The notes beneath the pieces are model-generated. The model was given only the letters and a program-made list of their open reading frames with translations. It made no database searches and was not told the origin of the DNA. 64,000 nt of DNA. Origin: G965197405 sp965197405. Its GTDB lineage: Bacteria > Chloroflexota > Dehalococcoidia > Lucifugimonadales > JAGWBF01. The stretch lies in assembly GCA_965197405.1 (NCBI GenBank), contig OZ240206.1:2604001-2668000 (forward strand), written 5' to 3'. Position numbers and translations under genes: made by a program. Shown here one piece after another: positions 23,734 through 32,009 of this stretch (the stretch's first letter is position 1; each line of letters begins with the position of its first letter).

Positions 23734-25167
23734 ATGGACCTGACAGCAGCGTTCGCTGACACCAGCCTCTTGTACCCCCGCCGCATATACCCCCTGAGCG
23801 CTAGGGAGCTCACCGAGGAGCAGATTGCGGTGGTCTTTGCCATGACCTCCCGCAGGCCCGAGCCATTCGATGAGATCGCCCGCCAGGTGAGCGAAGAGAA
23901 GGCGGAGGACTTTCACGAGCGGTGGGTCCTGGGCTACGGCCACGCTTCCGTTGCGGAGCACGCCATTATCCACATGGCGGTGGAGAACATATCGCGCCTG
24001 GCCTGTGACTCCCTGGAGGACAACCGGCTGGCCTCCTACACCGAGAAGTCCTCCCGCTTCCAGGTAATGCCGGAGGGATATTACTATGTGCCAGGGGAAC
24101 TGAGCGAATCTCCCGGCGCTCAAGAAGTTTACATAAAGACCTGTCAATACCTCTTTCAGGCCTACCAGGACGCTGTCGGGAGGGTCGAGGAGCACCTACG
24201 GGCGACCGCTGAACCAAAAAAGAATGAGAGGAATTCAGCCTACGAGTTGCGGCTAAGGCGGGATGCTGTTGACAGTTGTCGCTTCCTCCTCCCCGCCGCT
24301 ACACTCACCAACGTGGGTGTCACCATGAACGCCAGGCTCATGGAGCACGCCATCACCAAGCTGCTCTCCTCGAACTTGGCCGAGGAACGGGAGTTGGGAG
24401 ACGACCTTAAGACCAGGGGCAGGGAGATTACTCCCACCCTTATCAAGTATGCCGACAGAAGCGAGTATATCATAGCCTCCAGGGAAGAGCAGGAAAGGCT
24501 GTCTGCCCCGTTGCATAACGGGCAGAGCGGAGAGGCGGCCTGCCCGCCAGGCAGGGCCGAAGTGACCCTGGTGCACCACGACGCCGAGGCAGAGCGGAAG
24601 CTGGCGGCGGCGCTCCTCTACCGTTTCGCGAGTCTTCCTTACTCCCAGGTATGGCAGCAGGTGGAGGACATGGGCCAAGAGGGCCTGCGCCAGGTTATTG
24701 ATGCCTGCCTGAGCGGACTGGGTGAGCACGACCCCGTTCCCAGGGAGTTGGAAGTGGTGGACTATACCTTCGATATGGTAATGGACTACGGCGCTTACCG
24801 GGAGTTCAAGCGTCACCGGATGCAGACCTATATCCCCCAGCCTCTCACCGTTGCCAACGGCTACCTGACCCCGCCTCTTGTGCAGGAGGCGGGCCTGGAG
24901 GGGGAGTTTGTCGAGGCGATGGGCAGGGTGGGCAAAGCCTTCTGCCAGGTGCATGAAGTCTCACCCTCCGCCGCCCAGTACCTGGTCACCCACGCGCACA
25001 AGCGCCGCATCCTCTCCAGGATGAATCTGAGGGAATGCTACCACCTGTTCAAGCTGCGCACCCAGCCCCAGGCGCACTTCTCCATAAGGGGGCCTGTCGA
25101 AGAGGCCATGAGGCAGGCGGTCCAGGCCCACCCACATCTGTTCAAGCACTTGAGGCTGCGAAAGTAG
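23734..25167 (+). CDS. ThyX-like protein with two fused domains
   Basis: About 477 aa, twice the length of a standard FAD-dependent thymidylate synthase. Domain 1 (about 5-215) has the ThyX segment HASVAEHAIIHMAVENISR and then DNRLASYTEKSSRF where active ThyX has RHRxxSxNExSxRY: the first Arg-His are replaced but the Ser, Glu, Ser and Arg remain. Domain 2 (about 265-475) has FKRHRMQTYIPQPL: RHR is kept but the serines are lost. ThyX makes dTMP from dUMP with methylene-THF, FAD and NADPH. Whether this fusion is catalytic is open. A GTG at 23725 is an alternative start. A hairpin-rich insert encodes part of the interdomain linker. Confidence 0.75.
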   Translation: MDLTAAFADTSLLYPRRIYPLSARELTEEQIAVVFAMTSRRPEPFDEIARQVSEEKAEDFHERWVLGYGHASVAEHAIIHMAVENISRLACDSLEDNRLASYTEKSSRFQVMPEGYYYVPGELSESPGAQEVYIKTCQYLFQAYQDAVGRVEEHLRATAEPKKNERNSAYELRLRRDAVDSCRFLLPAATLTNVGVTMNARLMEHAITKLLSSNLAEERELGDDLKTRGREITPTLIKYADRSEYIIASREEQERLSAPLHNGQSGEAACPPGRAEVTLVHHDAEAERKLAAALLYRFASLPYSQVWQQVEDMGQEGLRQVIDACLSGLGEHDPVPRELEVVDYTFDMVMDYGAYREFKRHRMQTYIPQPLTVANGYLTPPLVQEAGLEGEFVEAMGRVGKAFCQVHEVSPSAAQYLVTHAHKRRILSRMNLRECYHLFKLRTQPQAHFSIRGPVEEAMRQAVQAHPHLFKHLRLRK

Positions 25168-25333
25168 ACGGCCCCGGAGATGCGCCTGGGGGCCGCCTGA
25201 AAGCCTCCCACCGTCTTTGACGCCACCCGATTCTCGGAGTACAATCCCCTCGTTGATACTGGCTGTCTGCTTATCTACCGCCAGGTAAATGGCAGGCAGC
25301 CGTTGCCCCAACAACTGCCCAAGGAGGGACCCG

Positions 25334-26566
25334 ATGGACTTCGAGCCGCAATACACCCCGGAGCAGGAGGAGTTCAGGAGAGAGGTGCGGTCATGGCTGA
25401 AGGACAACGTTCCCACGGACCTGGAAGAGCCTGCCGACCCTGCCGATCTCTCCTATGAGCAGTACCAGAAGCGTAGAAAGCTGGGCCGCGAGCTGGGCGT
25501 CAAGGGCTGGCTCTGGCCCACAGCCGATACCCAATATGGCGGGGGCGGGCTGACCGTTGACCACGCTATTATCCTTGAAGAGGAGATGGACAGCTACGGC
25601 CTACCGCTGCCTCCCTACTACGACTCCGGCGGCAGGCTCGGCGGAGCGACCATACAGGTCTGGGGCACCGAGGAACAAAAGCAGCACTTCCTTCCTCCCA
25701 TCCTCAAGGGGTTGGTCAGGACGTGGCAACTCCTCTCCGAGCCGGAAGCCGGTTCCGACCTGGCCAACGTGAAGACCACTGCCCTTCGCGACGGAGACGA
25801 CTACGTGGTCAACGGCCAGAAAATCTTCGTGGGCAGCTCTCACGGCGCAGACCAGTTCTGGATGATCGCGGTCACCGGTCCCGACGGGGCCCGGCATGAG
25901 AACCTGGGCTGGTTCATGGTTCCCGCGGACCTGCCGGGCATCTCCATAGCCCCCATGGACCTCCTCATATCCGGCGGCGAGGGAGGCGCCGGGTCCGGGA
26001 TCAAGAATACTGTCTACTTCGACAACGTGCGCGTCCCCAGCTTTCATCTCATCGGAGGGGAGAACGAGGGTTGGAAGGTGGGGAGGACTCATCTGGAGCT
26101 GGAGCACGGGACCGGCGGCAGGGTTGCCAGGAACTGGTTGGTGGACCGGCTCTTCGACTATTGCAAGAATACACAGCGCAACGGCCAACCCCTCAGCACG
26201 GACCCGGATGTGCGCGACCTGCTGGTTGACATATACGTTGAAGCCGAGATTGGCCGCCTCTTTGGACTGCGGAACTACTGGTTCCGGCACTCCGGGAAGC
26301 CCGTTTCATATGAGGGTCCCCAGCTGTCCCTTTACCGCAAGATGTCGGGCCTGCGGATGGGAAAGGCAGTGCTGGAAATCCTCGGCCCCTACGCCCTCAC
26401 CAACGATGCCGAGTGGGGCCCCGCGGAGGGCCATGTGGAGGCCCATCAGCGCTCCAGCATAGTCGCCGTTCATCCCGGCGGGACCGCCGACATCCAGAAG
26501 GTCATCATGGCCCGGCGCATAGGCATCGGGCGCGCTACCAGGGAGCAGGCGGGCGCCCTCGCCTAG
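25334..26566 (+). CDS. acyl-CoA dehydrogenase, large paralogue
   Basis: A 410-aa flavoprotein starting at ATG after AAGGAGG. It has the acyl-CoA dehydrogenase layout: N-terminal helical domain (TPEQEEFRREVRSWLKDN), the middle beta domain with QLLSEPEAGSDLANVKTTA and VVNGQKIFVGSS, and the C-terminal helices. FAD- and substrate-binding segments are conserved, but a specific substrate is not evident. The catalytic Glu position cannot be fixed with certainty. The next gene is a second, shorter paralogue; such pairs in Chloroflexota and actinobacteria form heteromeric enzymes (FadE26/27-like) in acyl or steroid side-chain oxidation, which is an analogy only. Confidence 0.9.
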   Translation: MDFEPQYTPEQEEFRREVRSWLKDNVPTDLEEPADPADLSYEQYQKRRKLGRELGVKGWLWPTADTQYGGGGLTVDHAIILEEEMDSYGLPLPPYYDSGGRLGGATIQVWGTEEQKQHFLPPILKGLVRTWQLLSEPEAGSDLANVKTTALRDGDDYVVNGQKIFVGSSHGADQFWMIAVTGPDGARHENLGWFMVPADLPGISIAPMDLLISGGEGGAGSGIKNTVYFDNVRVPSFHLIGGENEGWKVGRTHLELEHGTGGRVARNWLVDRLFDYCKNTQRNGQPLSTDPDVRDLLVDIYVEAEIGRLFGLRNYWFRHSGKPVSYEGPQLSLYRKMSGLRMGKAVLEILGPYALTNDAEWGPAEGHVEAHQRSSIVAVHPGGTADIQKVIMARRIGIGRATREQAGALA

Positions 26567-26623
26567 AGCGGGCAGCCTGGACTGTCCTCAAGCTACGTGT
26601 CCACTTCAATTCAGAGGTAACAA

Positions 26624-27760
26624 ATGGACCTGTCCCTCACCGAAAATCAGGAGATGCTCAAGAGCTCTGCCAGGGAGTTCATACAGCGGGAGTACCCCAA
26701 GGAGGTGCTCCTGGAGCTAGACAAGGGAGAGACCGGCCATGCTCAGGAGCTTTGGAATAAGGTGGCAGGCATCGGTTGGCTGGGCATAGTCATTCCCCAG
26801 CAGTACGGAGGAGAGGGCGGCTCCCTGACCGACGCGGGCGTGCTGTTTCAGGAGCTGGGCCGGGGACCGGTCCCAGGCCCCTATCTCTCCTCCGGCGTCC
26901 TGGGCGCTATGGTGGTGCTGGAGGGCGGCACCGAGACCCAGAAGCAGCAGATACTCCCAGCCGTTGCTCGCGGCGCCTGTATCCCGACCCTGGCCCTGAC
27001 CGAGCCGGACTATAGCTGGGGACCCCAGGGGATTCAGATGGCAGCCCCTCGGAAGAACTCGGGATTCGTCCTCAACGGCCTGAAGCTCTTTGTACACGAC
27101 GCCCTCGCAGCCAGCCACTTCATTTGCGCCGTCCGAACAGGCAACGGCGCCAGCCCTGCCGGGGGAGTCTCCTTGCTCATGGTGGACGCAAAATCTCCGG
27201 GCGTATCGGTACGAGACCTGCCCGGATTCATGGCGTCGGTAAGCGAGGTGAGGTTCGATTCGGTGGAAGTCCCTGACTCAGCCCTGCTGGGAGAGGAAAC
27301 CGGCAAAGGGTGGCCTGTGCTGGATAGGGTGATGGAAAGTGCGATACCCGTCCTCTGTGCCTATAAAGTGGGCGGATGCGAGGCGGTCTTCGAGATGTCG
27401 GTTGCCTACAGCCAGACCAGAGTCCAGTTCGGTGTGTCCATAGGCCGGTTCCAGCGAGTCCAGGACCACATAATCAACCTGGTGAACCACCTGGACGCTG
27501 CCCGCTGGACCACCTACGAGGCCCTCTGGAAGCTGAGCACGGGAAGGTCGGACGCCAGTGAAGGCGTACACCTGGCGAAGGCCGTCTCCAGTGAGGCCTA
27601 CTACCAGGCGTGCAATTACGCCCACGAGGTCCACGCCGGTGTAGGCTCCATGACGGAGTACGGCCTGACGCTGCACACCAAGATGTCCCGCACCATGTAC
27701 CACTACCTGGGCGACCCCCGGTATCACCGGCGGCGGCTCGCCGAGGCGCTGGGGCTGTAG
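26624..27760 (+). CDS. acyl-CoA dehydrogenase, small paralogue
   Basis: A 378-aa protein 57 bases behind its larger paralogue. It opens MDLSLTENQEMLKSSAREFI and has the middle-domain segment PTLALTEPD, where the first paralogue has QLLSEPEAGSD, and C-terminal SQTRVQFGVSIGRFQRVQDHI with the Arg/Gln residues that bind FAD across the dimer. The late helix YYQACNYAHEVHAGVGSMTEYGL is typical. It is likely the partner subunit of the preceding enzyme and acts in fatty-acid or related acyl-CoA oxidation, passing electrons to ETF. The transcript ends at the hairpin at 27828-27853. Confidence 0.9.
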   Translation: MDLSLTENQEMLKSSAREFIQREYPKEVLLELDKGETGHAQELWNKVAGIGWLGIVIPQQYGGEGGSLTDAGVLFQELGRGPVPGPYLSSGVLGAMVVLEGGTETQKQQILPAVARGACIPTLALTEPDYSWGPQGIQMAAPRKNSGFVLNGLKLFVHDALAASHFICAVRTGNGASPAGGVSLLMVDAKSPGVSVRDLPGFMASVSEVRFDSVEVPDSALLGEETGKGWPVLDRVMESAIPVLCAYKVGGCEAVFEMSVAYSQTRVQFGVSIGRFQRVQDHIINLVNHLDAARWTTYEALWKLSTGRSDASEGVHLAKAVSSEAYYQACNYAHEVHAGVGSMTEYGLTLHTKMSRTMYHYLGDPRYHRRRLAEALGL

Positions 27761-27827
27761 CCGCGCCTGCTTCCCCGTTTCCCCATCATCCATGCCTCGC
27801 TATAGCCATCAGGCGCCTACTAAATTG

Positions 27828-27853
27828 AAAGGCCCCGAAGCTTCGGGGCCTTT
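27828..27853 (+). terminator. intrinsic terminator, symmetrical
   Basis: AAAGGCCCCGAAG and CTTCGGGGCCTTT form a perfect 13-bp inverted repeat with no spacer. The A-run before and T-run after make it usable from both strands, for the acyl-CoA dehydrogenase pair and the convergent Fe-S carrier gene. Confidence 0.85.
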
Positions 27854-27904
27854 ACTGGTGACGATTTCGAGGCTTGTCCGCCTGGGCCTTTTGTAGTGCA
27901 GGCC

Positions 27905-28258
27905 CTAGTGGCTGCCGCAGCCGCCGGACCCACAACCGCAACCCCCATTGCCGCAGCCACAGCCGCCCGTGGCGAACATGGGGTTGTTGATGATGAATCC
28001 TACCCTGGTGAGGTCCTCCACATAGTCAATAGTGGCTTCTTCGAGAAAAGGCACGCTGTCGGAGTCCATCAGGAACCGGATACCATCCAGGTCCATGATG
28101 GCATCGTCCTTCTGGACCTCCTTCTCCATTGTCATCATGTACTGGACGCCGCCGTGCTCAGCGGGGACTGCTATTACTCGCAGTGACGCATCCTGCTCGC
28201 CCTGCTCCTCCAGGACTTCCTTCAGCTTCTCCAGCGCAGGAGAAGTAACTTCCATCAT
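27905..28258 (-). CDS. A-type iron-sulfur carrier (HesB/IscA/ErpA-like) with Gly-Cys tail
   Basis: A 117-aa protein. Residues 1-90 form the HesB-like beta-sandwich (VTSPALEKLKEVLEEQGEQD, FLMDSDSVPFLEEATIDYVE, VGFIINNPMF). In canonical IscA the conserved cysteines lie at one internal Cys and a C-terminal CGCG. Here the internal Cys is absent and the C-terminus is an extended (GGCGCGxGG)-type tail with six Cys ending GSH. It probably carries or delivers Fe-S clusters, or binds a metal, in the cytoplasm. The start has GAGGAGG upstream. No selenocysteine codon is visible, though related HesB-like proteins can be selenoproteins. Confidence 0.82.
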   Translation of the reverse strand: MMEVTSPALEKLKEVLEEQGEQDASLRVIAVPAEHGGVQYMMTMEKEVQKDDAIMDLDGIRFLMDSDSVPFLEEATIDYVEDLTRVGFIINNPMFATGGCGCGNGGCGCGSGGCGSH

Positions 28259-28354
28259 TCCATTCCTCCTCGTACTAGGCAGAGTCGTTCTGCCCTGATA
28301 AAACTGGGCTCATAGCGAATCATAGCACAGGGGTAACGGCGTAGTCAATGCCAA

Positions 28355-28384
28355 TTGTCGCAGGCCGCCTCGATCTCCTATAAT
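28355..28384 (+). promoter_or_regulatory. promoter of the epimerase gene
   Basis: TTGTCG (28355-28360), 18-base spacer, perfect TATAAT (28379-28384). A GGGGGG ribosome site and the TTG start follow within 33 bases. Confidence 0.55.
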
Positions 28385-28416
28385 GGGCGAGTCCAATAGT
28401 CGGGGGGTAGGCCAGA

Positions 28417-29394
28417 TTGAATATCCTGGTTACGGGATGCGCCGGCTTCATCGGGTCCAACGTAGCCTCGTTGCTGCTGGATATGGGCCACACGGTGAGA
28501 GGGGTGGACAATCTTACCGAATCGCATAGTGCCCGTCTCAAAGCATGGCGGCTGGACACCCTCCGCCAACGCCCCGGTTTCACTTTCCAGCGCCTCGACA
28601 TCTCGGACCCTGAGTCGTTGAAGCCCATATTCCGGGGCGACCATCGGAAGGGGCAGGTGTCGGGGGTCATCAATCTTGGCGCTTTGGCCGGCGTCCGGGG
28701 CAGCGTCGCAAGTCCCCGGGCCTACTATGAAGCCAACGTTCTGGGGTCCCTCAACCTTCTGGATCTGTGCCGGGAGTTTGGCGTCGGCAAGTTTATCCTC
28801 GCGTCAACATCCAGCGTGTACGGGGCTGAGATGGCAGGCCCAATCGCGGAGGACGCCCCTTCCAGCCGGCCGCTGTCGCCCTACGCGGCCTCCAAGAAGG
28901 CTGCCGAGACCCTGCTCTATTCGTACCACCATCTCTACGACATCAACGCCGTCGTGTTGCGCTATTTTACCGTCTATGGTCCGGCTGGCCGCCCCGACAT
29001 GAGCATATTCAAGTTCATCCGCAGCGTGACCGAGGGTGAGCCGATTACGGTGTATGGCGACGGGACGCAGCAAAGGGATTTTACCTATGTGGATGACGTT
29101 GCCCAGGGGACCGCGGCGGCCCTGGCTCTCTCCGGTTACGAGACAATCAACCTGGGCAGCGGCAGGCCGGTGGTGCTCAATGACGTCATCCGCATGATAG
29201 AGGATGCGGTTGGGCAACCAGCGCGAGTCCAATACCGGGAGCGGCACCGGGCCGACCCGATGATGACCTGGGCCGACACCAGTCGCGCTCGAAGTCTCCT
29301 GGGCTGGGTGCCTGCCGTGGACATCGAGGAGGGCGTTCGCCGCACCGTCGAGTGGTACATGGCCCACCGGGATTGGGCCAAAGCGTTAAGGTGA
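28417..29394 (+). CDS. NAD-dependent UDP-sugar epimerase, UDP-glucuronate 4-epimerase-like
   Basis: A 325-aa extended SDR enzyme starting with TTG. It has the NAD motif VTGCAGFIGSNVA, the catalytic Ser in STSSVYG and YxxxK in SPYAASKKAAE, and the C-terminal VYGDGTQQRDFTYVDDVAQG of sugar-nucleotide epimerases. The LKAWRLDTL insertion after DNL and the RPDMS/YGPAGRPDM segment resemble UDP-glucuronate 4-epimerases, so UDP-GlcA to UDP-GalA is the best guess; UDP-Glc/Gal or GDP-sugar substrates remain possible. The gene for UDP-GlcA synthesis (UDP-glucose dehydrogenase) is 9 kb away and interrupted. Its stop overlaps the convergent gene by 9 bases. Confidence 0.85.
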   Translation: MNILVTGCAGFIGSNVASLLLDMGHTVRGVDNLTESHSARLKAWRLDTLRQRPGFTFQRLDISDPESLKPIFRGDHRKGQVSGVINLGALAGVRGSVASPRAYYEANVLGSLNLLDLCREFGVGKFILASTSSVYGAEMAGPIAEDAPSSRPLSPYAASKKAAETLLYSYHHLYDINAVVLRYFTVYGPAGRPDMSIFKFIRSVTEGEPITVYGDGTQQRDFTYVDDVAQGTAAALALSGYETINLGSGRPVVLNDVIRMIEDAVGQPARVQYRERHRADPMMTWADTSRARSLLGWVPAVDIEEGVRRTVEWYMAHRDWAKALR

Positions 29395-30870
29395 TCCTCT
29401 TCTTGCCCCCAGCTCTTGACCCCGTTCTTGTCCACTGGACTCGTCAGTTGCCATGCGTGGCTTGGGGTTGACCACCGGCCTAATCCGGAGAGCTCTTGAC
29501 GAGGCCCATGCGGTTGCGGCGATGGCAACTCCGGCTGCCACCAACCAGAGAGCGGTTAACGTCCATGTTTCCCAGGTCCAGGAAGTGTATTGGGGAAATA
29601 GGCGGGAAACGGCCTGAAACGGCGGAAAGCTCATGTCGAAGGGGTCTACTACCATCGTGACTTCCCCGGCGCGGCCTGCGTGGGCCAGCCCGGCGGTAAT
29701 GACCAGGCTGTAGGTCCCCAGCGCCAGCATCGCAGCCCGCACCCGCAGGCCCACCTGCGCCGCGAACAGGGCCAGGGGTACGACCAGCAGCGGAAACACT
29801 GTCAAAAGGGTCCTGCCGGGGAACCACCAACCCATCATCGTTATTGCCAGGAACGTGGCCAACAGCACCTGGACTGCTATGAGGCCGAGGACTAACCGGC
29901 GCTCCCCGTTGCCCAAGACCAGCAGCGCCAGACCCGGCACCGCTAGAAGAAGGACTGGCGCCCAGCGCCCGGCCCCGAACTGGCGGTCCACGAACAGACC
30001 CCACAGCCGGTAAACCCTGTCGGCTAATTCGACATGCTGGTCAACCAGCTCTATGGGAGAGGTCCCGGCGTAGACCACGTTGACGTTATACGGCGTGAGG
30101 CTGTCGAAGGTCGCAAGGTGGAACCAGACATAGCAGGCTGCGGAGGCCCCGCCCAGGCCCAGCAAGACTGCCCTCCCTGGCCCGTTGGCCCTGTAGAGGA
30201 AGTAGCCCGCCGGCAGCAGGGCGAGGGGCGCGTACTTTACGCCAAGCCAGCAGACTGCCGACAAGCCAATCACCAGGTACAGTCCGTCCAAGGGCGACAG
30301 CCGCCGATTTCCGGTTACTACCAGCAGGCAGACCAGCAGCGCCAGAGCGGCGGGGAATTCAGGGTAGACCTCCGTGGAGTAGATGAAGGCGGTGGCGGAC
30401 AGCCCGACCGCCAGCGTCACGGCCCAGCAGATGGCCCGGCGTCCGGTGAGGCGGTCGGCCAGCAGGAACCCCAGGACCATTGCTGTGGCGGCCGTCAGCA
30501 GCAGCTGCGCCTGCGCGCCTACAAGCCCGCCCAGGGCGAATCCAGGTATCAAAAACACGGCGAGTCCCGGATTATGTGGACTCAGCAGCCTGCCGTCCTC
30601 GGCGGGAACCGATTGTTTCCACAACCCGTCCGGGTGATCGAAGAAGCTCTCGTAGGACTTCTTCTCGTACTGGTTGTTCAGGTCGAGGTCCAGGTCCTGG
30701 ATGAGGCTCTGAGTGGTCAGAAGATAGAAGGGTTCGTCGCCCGATATTGATGCCCCGCGGCTGGCCCGAATGTCCATGGAAAAGAAGTAGGCCACGGACA
30801 GCAAGAGAAAGAGGGCCGCCGCACTGAGCAGCAGCCCTCTATCACGGACAAGGCGTGAAGCCCTGGTCAT
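29386..30870 (-). CDS. GT-C type membrane glycosyltransferase
   Basis: A 494-aa polytopic protein with about 10-11 hydrophobic segments. The first extracytoplasmic loop has SGDEPFYLLTTQSLIQDLDL, with the acidic pair expected for GT-C transferases (DxE/DE motif) that use a lipid-phosphate sugar donor. Such enzymes (GT39/GT83/ArnT-like) glycosylate lipids, glycans or proteins outside the membrane. The start ATGA overlaps the stop of the upstream binding-protein gene, so the two are translationally coupled. Donor and acceptor are unknown; lipid-phosphate mannose made by the GT2 domain at 34713 would be a plausible donor. Confidence 0.75.
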   Translation of the reverse strand: MTRASRLVRDRGLLLSAAALFLLLSVAYFFSMDIRASRGASISGDEPFYLLTTQSLIQDLDLDLNNQYEKKSYESFFDHPDGLWKQSVPAEDGRLLSPHNPGLAVFLIPGFALGGLVGAQAQLLLTAATAMVLGFLLADRLTGRRAICWAVTLAVGLSATAFIYSTEVYPEFPAALALLVCLLVVTGNRRLSPLDGLYLVIGLSAVCWLGVKYAPLALLPAGYFLYRANGPGRAVLLGLGGASAACYVWFHLATFDSLTPYNVNVVYAGTSPIELVDQHVELADRVYRLWGLFVDRQFGAGRWAPVLLLAVPGLALLVLGNGERRLVLGLIAVQVLLATFLAITMMGWWFPGRTLLTVFPLLVVPLALFAAQVGLRVRAAMLALGTYSLVITAGLAHAGRAGEVTMVVDPFDMSFPPFQAVSRLFPQYTSWTWETWTLTALWLVAAGVAIAATAWASSRALRIRPVVNPKPRMATDESSGQERGQELGARRGSP

Positions 30871-31904
30871 GGTATGATGCCGAGATCACGCAGCAGCGAA
30901 AGGGTGCCTTGCAAGTCCGTCAAAGCTCCCAGGTCAACGTCGGGAGGTTCCAGCGAAGAGAGGGAAGGCAACTCCCCTTCCGGCTCCACGCCCGCGATTA
31001 AAGGGTATTCCTTCGTGGTCTCGGAAAAATAGGTCTGGGCCACGTCGGAAAGCAAATACTCCAGGAACTGCTCGGCTGCCTTGCGGTTCTCGATATCCTT
31101 GATGATCCCGGCGCCGGCTACCAGCACCAGCGCTCCCGGGTCTCCGCCGCCCAGGAAGTGGTTGCGAGCGCCGAACTCCTCTCCCTCCTCTTCCAGGAAC
31201 CGCTGCAAGTAGTAATGATTCACGAACCCCACGTCTACTTCGCCTCGGGCCACGGCGGCGACTGTGGTTATGTTGTTGGGATAGTCCGTGGGCTCGTTGG
31301 CGTTAATGCCCTCGAGCCAGGCCCTAGCCGCCTCTTCACCCCACTTCACCCGGAATGCCGTAACAAAGGCCTGAAAGGACGCGTTGCGCGGTGCCCAGCC
31401 AACCCGGCCTCGCCACTCCGGGTTGGTGAAGTCCAGGATTGACTCGGGCAAGTCCGTTTCCGGGTCTATAGTCGAAGTGTTGTAGACCACGGTGCGAGCG
31501 CGTCCGGAGGTGCCGACCCACTGGCCTGCCGGAGACCTGAAAGACGGGGATACCTTGTCAAGTATCTCCTCGGGGAGCTCTGAAAGGAGGCCCGCGTCGG
31601 CCAGGCTGCCCAGAGAGCCGGGGTCCTGCAGGAACACCACGTCCGCCGGCGTGTTCTCCCCCTCCTCGAAGATAGTGGATGCGATGGCAGTGCTGCCCGA
31701 GTACTTTATCTCGATGTCTATTCCGCTCTCTTCGACGAATGCCTCCAGCACCGGATGCACCAGGCTTTGGGAACGCCCGGAGTAGATGGTGAGGGTATTG
31801 TCTCCCCCGCCGCCGCAGGCCAAGGGCGTGACCAACGCCACCGCCAGCAGGGCTGCGGTCAAAAGCATTTTCGGCGTGAGGTTGCTCCAATGGCACCTTT
31901 TCAT
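30867..31904 (-). CDS. Fe(III)-type ABC transporter substrate-binding lipoprotein
   Basis: A 345-aa lipoprotein with a lipobox LACGGG after VALVTP. The mature protein follows the FbpA/FutA/AfuA pattern: LTIYSGRSQSLVHPVLEAF at the start, PADVVFLQDPGSL, and a YY-containing segment VGFVNHYYLQRFL, where tandem Tyr ligate Fe(III) in FbpA. The C-terminal KEYPLIAGVEPEGELPS also matches that family. It would hand ferric iron to an ABC importer, but no permease or ATPase gene is adjacent. The GGAGAGTAG site supports the ATG. The upstream neighbour is a large lipoprotein that may itself bind iron. Confidence 0.85.
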   Translation of the reverse strand: MKRCHWSNLTPKMLLTAALLAVALVTPLACGGGGDNTLTIYSGRSQSLVHPVLEAFVEESGIDIEIKYSGSTAIASTIFEEGENTPADVVFLQDPGSLGSLADAGLLSELPEEILDKVSPSFRSPAGQWVGTSGRARTVVYNTSTIDPETDLPESILDFTNPEWRGRVGWAPRNASFQAFVTAFRVKWGEEAARAWLEGINANEPTDYPNNITTVAAVARGEVDVGFVNHYYLQRFLEEEGEEFGARNHFLGGGDPGALVLVAGAGIIKDIENRKAAEQFLEYLLSDVAQTYFSETTKEYPLIAGVEPEGELPSLSSLEPPDVDLGALTDLQGTLSLLRDLGIIP

Positions 31905-32009
31905 GTTGCTACTCTCCAGTTTAACGCAATTGAGACGGCGACGTCACTCGGACGTTGGCGGAAATGTAACCTTGTCATGCCCGTTCACCTAATCTTCTGC
32001 TGGAGTTGG

